Origin: an uncultured Bacilli bacterium
Lineage (GTDB): Bacteria; Bacillota_I; Bacilli_A; RFN20; CAG-826
Assembly: GCA_934700895.1 (NCBI GenBank)
Contig: CAKUXV010000007.1
Span: 20,677 to 84,676 of the forward strand
Direction: 5' to 3'
Length of the DNA stretch: 64,000 nt
Position numbers and translations under genes: made by a program. The notes beneath the pieces were generated by a model, which had not been told where the DNA came from, did no database searches, and worked only from the letters and a program-made list of their open reading frames with translations. Every line of letters begins with the position of its first letter. Position 1 is the first letter of the stretch. This document shows positions 59,490 through 64,000 of the stretch, piece by piece.

Positions 59490-61579
59490 GCCACCTTCCC
59501 CTTGTCGTTCTCCTCTTTTTTGCGTCGGCAGTTCCAAATGGTTGGAACAACATATAGAGCAACGCACCCCGTTAAACCCACGAAGAACAAAGGAACGCCG
59601 ATGCGGTAGGAAGTTAGCCCTACCCATTTTAAAGAGGCCTGGTAGGTCCCTTTTTGGAGGGTAAAACTCACAAGGCCATCCACATAAATGCCCTTCACTT
59701 TATAAGAGGAATCTCCGCTTAACGCCATTTCATAGCCTTCGTAATAGAATTGAGGCAATTGAACCAAAGCGGTATTCGAAGAGATGATCACATCGAAAGT
59801 GGCTTCCGGACTATGGAGGGAAGTAATGGTCAAGGACCCCGATCCTTCTAAGAACGCCGGAGCGATGTAATTTTCCATTCCCCACCGGTAGGGGCTATTC
59901 CCGTAAATTTGTCTCCGAATCGTTGGATAAAGGGAAGCGGAATATTCGCTGCGATAGTCGCTTTGGCGGAAAACCATTGGGACATATTCGTTTTGAGAAC
60001 CTTGTTTTTTCGTCGATTGCACCAAAGACATGCTGGGTTCGGCCCCCCCATCTTGCCCCGAATAAGAAACAAAGCGCTTATCAATGGGGCCCATGCAAGA
60101 AAGGAAACTTAAAGCAAATAACATGGCCAAGCCCCCTTGGACATACTTCTTTTGAGCAAAGGGCCGAGTGGCTAGGCCAACAATCATCACGGCAAGGAAC
60201 AAAGTAAGTCCCCAAAGCCGCCACGCGAATTGGGCGGTATAGAACAGGGAGGGCATGGAATACCAAACATCCCCGACGAACATCAAAATAAAGCACGCCA
60301 CAAAAAGAACTAAGAGCCAGTAGAAGGAGGGATCTTTCGTTTCTTCCTCAATTTCTCGCTTTGCCATCTCCCAGCCCCACTTCTCATCCTTGGAGGTTCC
60401 AACTAGGAACAACGCGATGGAAAAAATAGGGGCAATCAAGAACATTTCCGCCCTTTTGGTAAAGCAAAGGCAAAGCAAGGAAGCGCCCGCGGACAAATAA
60501 GACCCTAAGAACGGCCGGTTCTTTTTTCCTAAAAAGCAAAGGAGAAAAACACCCGAAGCTCCGAAGAAGCCAAAATTAACGTAATCCAAAATCCAGCTTA
60601 GCCAAGACTCGCCACTGATGTTGGGGAAATGATATTGTTCAGGAACCAGGTGCTCAATCCAATCGGGGCGTAAAAAACCGCTGAATTGGTCGCTATAACC
60701 CGTCGACCACGCCAAATGCTCGGCATTGATCCACATCAGTTGATTATCGCTGACGTTATAAAGCCCCGAACTCTTGTAATGCATCATCGGAAAGAAATAG
60801 AAACCAATCAGGCAAAAAACCAACGCGACGGAACAAGCAGACATAACAATCGCCTGCTTGCTATGGAATAAAGGGGCAAGCCCTTTGTAATTCAATAGCA
60901 AATATATCAGTGCCGCGATGACAAAGCTCATCGCCGTAAAGGGGTGGCATAAAACCATGCATGAAACGCCAAAAATACAGGATAAGAAGGTTTGTGGGCG
61001 GAAATCCCCGTGTCCCAAGTTATAAACCCCCAAGAAAAGCAACGGAGCAAAACTTAAGGCAAAAGCTTCAGGATAAGCCGCACGATACAAGACACAATTA
61101 ATGCGATAAGGAGAAAAAATGAGGCAAAGGGCAAGCATCAAAGCGCACAAATCGTTTTTGCAAAGTTTCCTACCCAACCAATACATCCATACCCCCATGA
61201 GATAAGTCATGGCAACGGTTAGGATTTTCCAACTCCAATTAATGGAAATGAAAGGAAAAATCACATGGAGAAGGGCCACCATCTCATGGCTTAATCCCCC
61301 ATAGAACAAATAAGTTCCCAACCCTAGATTTCCCATCAATGTATGGGAGGGCGTAATACCAAAAAATCCGTTTTTCCACCCCTCAGCCAAATCCCAAGCC
61401 CAAATTCGGTGCCAAAGGGAATCGTCCCCCGAAGGAAAATTCATCCCAGAACGGAAATAGATTGCAAAAGGGATAAAACTTGCGAAAAGAAGCAGCAAAT
61501 AAGGGAAAACGTGCGAAAAGAAGGTATTTAGAATGGCTTCAATTTCTTTCGATTTCCGTTGCTTCTTCCCTTGAATCAT
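59486..61579 (-). CDS. Large multi-span membrane protein, GT-C/PTPS-related type
   Basis: 697 residues. About 12-13 transmembrane segments up to ~510, a soluble extracytoplasmic domain to ~665, and a final span before a basic tail (NCRRKKEEND). The first loop carries acidic residues (PSGDDSLWHRIWAWDLAEG), as do GT-C glycosyltransferases, and the pattern suits the 6-pyruvoyl-tetrahydropterin-synthase-related membrane family (PF10131) or YfhO-like proteins. Function is inferred only as sugar transfer outside the cell. TAAAAT lies 6 nt before ATG 61579, so a leaderless start is possible; AGAGG directly abuts the ATG. It overlaps recG by 4 nt. Confidence 0.72.
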   Translation of the reverse strand: MIQGKKQRKSKEIEAILNTFFSHVFPYLLLLFASFIPFAIYFRSGMNFPSGDDSLWHRIWAWDLAEGWKNGFFGITPSHTLMGNLGLGTYLFYGGLSHEMVALLHVIFPFISINWSWKILTVAMTYLMGVWMYWLGRKLCKNDLCALMLALCLIFSPYRINCVLYRAAYPEAFALSFAPLLFLGVYNLGHGDFRPQTFLSCIFGVSCMVLCHPFTAMSFVIAALIYLLLNYKGLAPLFHSKQAIVMSACSVALVFCLIGFYFFPMMHYKSSGLYNVSDNQLMWINAEHLAWSTGYSDQFSGFLRPDWIEHLVPEQYHFPNISGESWLSWILDYVNFGFFGASGVFLLCFLGKKNRPFLGSYLSAGASLLCLCFTKRAEMFLIAPIFSIALFLVGTSKDEKWGWEMAKREIEEETKDPSFYWLLVLFVACFILMFVGDVWYSMPSLFYTAQFAWRLWGLTLFLAVMIVGLATRPFAQKKYVQGGLAMLFALSFLSCMGPIDKRFVSYSGQDGGAEPSMSLVQSTKKQGSQNEYVPMVFRQSDYRSEYSASLYPTIRRQIYGNSPYRWGMENYIAPAFLEGSGSLTITSLHSPEATFDVIISSNTALVQLPQFYYEGYEMALSGDSSYKVKGIYVDGLVSFTLQKGTYQASLKWVGLTSYRIGVPLFFVGLTGCVALYVVPTIWNCRRKKEENDKGKVA

Positions 61580-61605
61580 CCTCTTATTTTAGGCTTGGAC
61601 CCTAT

Positions 61606-61631
61606 AAAAGAAAAGCGGGCTAAGCCCGCTT
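61606..61631 (-). terminator. Intrinsic terminator after fakA
   Basis: On -: AAGCGGGC-TTA-GCCCGCTT then TTCTTTT, 5 nt after the fakA stop. Perfect 8-bp stem. Confidence 0.94.
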
Positions 61632-61635
61632 GAAG

Positions 61636-63357
61636 CTATTCGATTCCAACTAAGAAAGAATAAACTGGCTGATCTCCGCGTTTCACGTCGATTTCTAAAT
61701 CATCGCCGTATTTGTTGCTTAGAACATCCGCCACCTTGTTTTCTTCTTCGCTCGTGACATCTTTGCCAACGATAACCGTCACCATAGAAGTGTCGTCATC
61801 GACCAAGGAATCCACCAAATCTGTCAAAGCCATCATTTTGTCTTTGACGCAGGAGACGATGTTTTTGTCTTGCATCGCCATGTAATAGTCTTTGGTGATG
61901 TGCACTCCATCGATGTCCGTATCTTTGATGGCATAGGTGACCGAACCCGATTTTACGGTTTTCAAGGCACCTTTCATGTCCTCTTGAATCGACGGCGCTT
62001 CTCCCTCCGGATTGAAGTTCATCGCCGAAACAATGCCTTGGGGAATCGTTTTAGAAGGAATGACCACCGCGTTGATTCCGCTTCCCTGCATGATTTCGCA
62101 GGCTTGGGAAGCCGCCAAAACGATGTTGGAGTTATTGGGAAGAATAAAGACATTAGAAGCGTGGGTTTGTTTGATGGCCTTCACAAAGTCTTCCGTAGAG
62201 GGATTCATCGTTTGCCCACCGCTAACGATAACGTCAACGCCAAGTTCGCGGAAGATTTCATCCAATCCTTCACCGGAGGAAACGGAAACAAGCCCCAAAT
62301 CCTTGTCCACACGGATTTCGTCCTCTTCTTCCGCCTTCTTTTGTTCGCGGGAACGGGCGATGTTGCCGGCCATATCCGTTGCTTCGGCCCCGTGTTGGAT
62401 GTTGTTATGCTCTTCCGACATATTTTCAATCGTAATAGAGACAAATTCGCCGAATTGCTGGGCATAATTGAGCATATTGCCCGGAGTTAAGGTGTGAACG
62501 TGAACCTTGATGATGTCTTCATCGCGCACCGTGACGAGAGATTTTCCGTGTTTGGCCAAGAAGCCTTTGAAATTCTTTTCCAAGAAGGCTTTCTTTCCAT
62601 CAACACCAGGCTTTCCTAAGCGAAGGATGAATTGGGTGCAATAGCCATACCCTTCTTCATCTTCGGATAATTTGGCGCCTGCATAAAGCGGTTCTTCCGC
62701 TGGAACGGCGCCGACGTCTTCGTTGCGCTCAATGACTTTGCCACGATGGCAAGCCGCATATTCCATGCCTTCGAGAATGCGAACCAAGCCGGCTCCGCCG
62801 CTATCGACGACGCCAACCTCCTTAAGAACAGGAAGCAAATCCGGCGTATGATCCAAAGAAATGCGAGCTTGTTCCAAGAGATATTTCATCGCATCTTCAA
62901 TCGAAGTCGAAGAAGAAACGAAACTATGAAGGGCGGCACTCGCTTCGCGAATAACGGTAAGAATCGTGCCTTCTACCGGCTTCATAACCGCTTTGTAAGC
63001 CACTTCTTTGGCGGAAACAAAGCAATCGGAGAGTTGGACCGCATTGAGGGTTTCGTGTCCTTTTAAAGCCACAGAGAAACCTTTGAAGATTTGACTGGTG
63101 ATGACGCCGCTATTTCCGCGTGCCCCCATCAGCAAGCCACGGCTGAACCCGCTGCCTAAGGTGTAAAGATCGTCGTCATCGGGACGATTTTGGATTTCCT
63201 TCATGCCGCTCGTCACGGTGAGGTTCATATTCATGCCGGTATCGCCGTCTGGGACCGGGAAAACGTTTAACTGGTTGATTTCGGGATAGTGGTTATAAAG
63301 ATTATTGGCGCCCGAAATAAACATTTGCTTTAAGAGCGTCGCGTTGATGGTTTTCAT
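61636..63357 (-). CDS. fakA: Fatty acid kinase FakA (YloV, DAK2 domain)
   Basis: 573 residues. The N-terminal DhaL/DAK2 kinase domain has NVFPVPDGDTGMNMNLT (~31-47), whose Asp residues hold Mg-ATP, and GLLMGARGNSGVITSQI. The middle and C-terminal DAK1-like domain (VSVSSGEGLDEIFRELGVD, then IVSGGQTMNPSTEDF, ILPNNSNIVLAA) follows the FakA/YloV layout. It phosphorylates fatty acids presented by a FakB (DegV-family) protein. The start overlaps the asp23 stop by 4 nt, the standard yloU-yloV pair. The degV remnant at 18 kb is not adjacent. Confidence 0.95.
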   Translation of the reverse strand: MKTINATLLKQMFISGANNLYNHYPEINQLNVFPVPDGDTGMNMNLTVTSGMKEIQNRPDDDDLYTLGSGFSRGLLMGARGNSGVITSQIFKGFSVALKGHETLNAVQLSDCFVSAKEVAYKAVMKPVEGTILTVIREASAALHSFVSSSTSIEDAMKYLLEQARISLDHTPDLLPVLKEVGVVDSGGAGLVRILEGMEYAACHRGKVIERNEDVGAVPAEEPLYAGAKLSEDEEGYGYCTQFILRLGKPGVDGKKAFLEKNFKGFLAKHGKSLVTVRDEDIIKVHVHTLTPGNMLNYAQQFGEFVSITIENMSEEHNNIQHGAEATDMAGNIARSREQKKAEEEDEIRVDKDLGLVSVSSGEGLDEIFRELGVDVIVSGGQTMNPSTEDFVKAIKQTHASNVFILPNNSNIVLAASQACEIMQGSGINAVVIPSKTIPQGIVSAMNFNPEGEAPSIQEDMKGALKTVKSGSVTYAIKDTDIDGVHITKDYYMAMQDKNIVSCVKDKMMALTDLVDSLVDDDTSMVTVIVGKDVTSEEENKVADVLSNKYGDDLEIDVKRGDQPVYSFLVGIE

Positions 63358-63722
63358 TCTTCGGGGTTCTCCTTCACATCTTGAACGTAGACATTAACTG
63401 CAGCCAAAGGAATGCCAAAAGTCTTTTGAAGCTCGTATTTCACGCGCTTTTGAACTTCGGAAAGCACTTCGGAGAGTTTCACCCCGTAAACGCCAAAGAT
63501 ATATACACTGATTTCGTATCCTTTTTTGGTTTTGCAGATGCCAACGCCTTTGAACCATTCTTCTTCTTTCAAAAGCGTCGCAACATTATCGACGAGGCTT
63601 TTCGACTTCGGGGCCAACCCAGCAACGCCATAGCAGCTGCTAGCAGCGGCACCCGCGACAGAAGCGATGGCATCCAAACCGATGTCGATGGCTCCGTACT
63701 GCGTTTTCTTACCAATGTTCAT
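63354..63722 (-). CDS. Asp23/YloU family protein
   Basis: 122 residues from ATG 63722 (AGGA about 8 nt upstream; the frame is open to 63749). Asp23/Gls24 fold: YGAIDIGLDAIASVAGAAAS near the N-terminus, YEISVYIFGVYGVKLSEVLS, and VNVYVQDVKENPEE at the end. Members associate with the membrane or cell envelope stress. Coupled to fakA by ATGA. A structured region lies immediately upstream. Confidence 0.93.
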   Translation of the reverse strand: MNIGKKTQYGAIDIGLDAIASVAGAAASSCYGVAGLAPKSKSLVDNVATLLKEEEWFKGVGICKTKKGYEISVYIFGVYGVKLSEVLSEVQKRVKYELQKTFGIPLAAVNVYVQDVKENPEE

Positions 63723-63744
63723 TTTGTTATTCCTATAAGTAGCG

Positions 63745-63868
63745 TACAAAAGAAGCGGGCATAATACCCATTGATACTATTATAGTAGAGAGAAAAAAAT
63801 AATAAAGGAAACATTCTCTGCCCACCCCTAAAGGGGTGAAAACGATAGCATGGGTCGCTTCTTTTGTA
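63745..63868. repeat. Long-range inverted repeat / candidate structured RNA upstream of asp23
   Basis: TACAAAAGAAGCG (63745-63757) is perfectly complementary to CGCTTCTTTTGTA (63856-63868). Inside, ACCCAT/ATGGGT adds a second stem, and a 7-bp CACCCCT/AGGGGTG hairpin lies at 63824-63839. A TATAAT on - near 63783 sits in the loop region. On - it ends ~22 nt before the asp23 ATG. No T-run follows, so it is not a plain terminator. It could be a regulated leader or a small RNA. Confidence 0.5.
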
Positions 63869-63923
63869 AGAATTTAAACGATTCGCTTAAAATCCGCTAA
63901 AAAAGTAAAGACAAAATAATAGC

Positions 63924-63946
63924 AAAAAAGGGGCCGAAACGGCCCC
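63924..63946 (-). terminator. Intrinsic terminator of the rRNA operon
   Basis: On -: GGGGCCG-TTT-CGGCCCC followed by T6, 12 nt after the 5S rRNA 3' end. Confidence 0.92.
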
Positions 63947-63957
63947 AAAAAGAAAAA

Positions 63958-64000
63958 GCCCGGCAACGCGCTGATCTCGCCCCAAGGGGCTACCTTCGCC
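63958..64000 (-). rRNA. rrf: 5S ribosomal RNA, 3' end (partial)
   Basis: On - the last 43 nt read GCGAAGGTAGCCCC, then TTGGGGCGAGATCAGCGCG and TTGCCGGGC. This is the 3' third of a 5S rRNA: the loop E/helix IV pair (GAAGGTA ... GAGATCAG), the helix IV hairpin GCCCC-TT-GGGGC, and the closing helix I strand ending GCCGGGC. A T-rich tail and a strong terminator follow. The rest of the rRNA operon lies beyond the right edge. Confidence 0.8.

Noticed and set aside
59490..59627. 46-residue N-terminal extension of RecG
   Set aside because: It overlaps the coding end of the membrane protein gene; ATGA coupling and an SD-like AAGGTGG support the later start.
1..64000. CRISPR arrays, IS elements, transposases, prophage genes
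   Set aside because: No regularly spaced repeats, transposase motifs or phage structural genes were seen. The only recombinase is the housekeeping Xer-type gene in its conserved context.

Overview
The window reads as one continuous piece of a Bacillota (Firmicutes) chromosome with standard genetic code and moderate GC. The gene order is classical for that phylum: dxr-rseP-polC, rpsB-tsf-pyrH-frr-uppS-cdsA, dprA-topA-trmFO-xer, rnc-ftsY-ylxM-ffh, rpsP-khpA-rimM-trmD and asp23(yloU)-fakA(yloV). A PolC-type replicase, RasP/RseP, TrmFO, RbgA, YlxM and ThiT under a TPP riboswitch point to the Bacilli side. The bacitracin/undecaprenyl route, LepB and a surface polysaccharide cluster argue against a wall-less mollicute. 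An uncultured, animal-associated Bacilli or Erysipelotrichia-like lineage is my inference and is not proven by the sequence.

Layout. 0-6.3 kb: a partial membrane protein, a proline-rich tail-anchored protein, asnS, an orphan AbiEi-like regulator, the t6A operon tsaE-tsaB/rimI-tsaD, and a DUF402 phosphatase. 6.4-9.6 kb: a membrane protein of unknown role, ThiT with its TPP riboswitch, and ung. 9.6-17.7 kb: a surface polysaccharide locus built as two converging operons (two GT4-like transferases, a Wzx-like flippase and a TupA-like ATP-grasp on +; a GT-D transferase, a Wzy-like polymerase and a lipoprotein on -). 17.7-22.3 kb: trpS with a degV remnant, dut, a PF06541 membrane protein, two small unknowns and tRNA-Ala. 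22.3-27.4 kb: an accessory stretch punctuated by tRNA-Ala, tRNA-Arg and tRNA-Pro. It holds a heavily frameshifted AAA ATPase, an HhH-like unknown, a frameshifted lipoprotein, and an ECF sigma factor overlapping a membrane-anchored serpin. 27.5-48.6 kb: replication, isoprenoid/phospholipid, translation, recombination and secretion genes, almost all on -. 48.7-51.5 kb: the + strand rpsP-khpA-rimM-trmD operon and an aldose-epimerase-like gene. 51.5-63.8 kb: LemA and partner, SRP genes, rnc, recG, a GT-C-like membrane protein, FakA and Asp23. The right edge cuts a 5S rRNA gene on -.

Two themes stand out. First, many genes lack a Shine-Dalgarno sequence and instead carry a -10 box 5-9 nt before the start codon, so leaderless or near-leaderless mRNAs look common here, mixed with ordinary SD-led genes inside operons. 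Second, the best candidate for an undescribed system is the ECF sigma factor followed, with a 4-nt overlap, by a serpin that has a short cytoplasmic N-terminus and one membrane span. It sits where an anti-sigma factor normally sits, which suggests a protease-sensing switch that uses the serpin conformational change as the sensor. Starts given here were moved from the longest open frame wherever an SD, a -10 box or family length argued for it.
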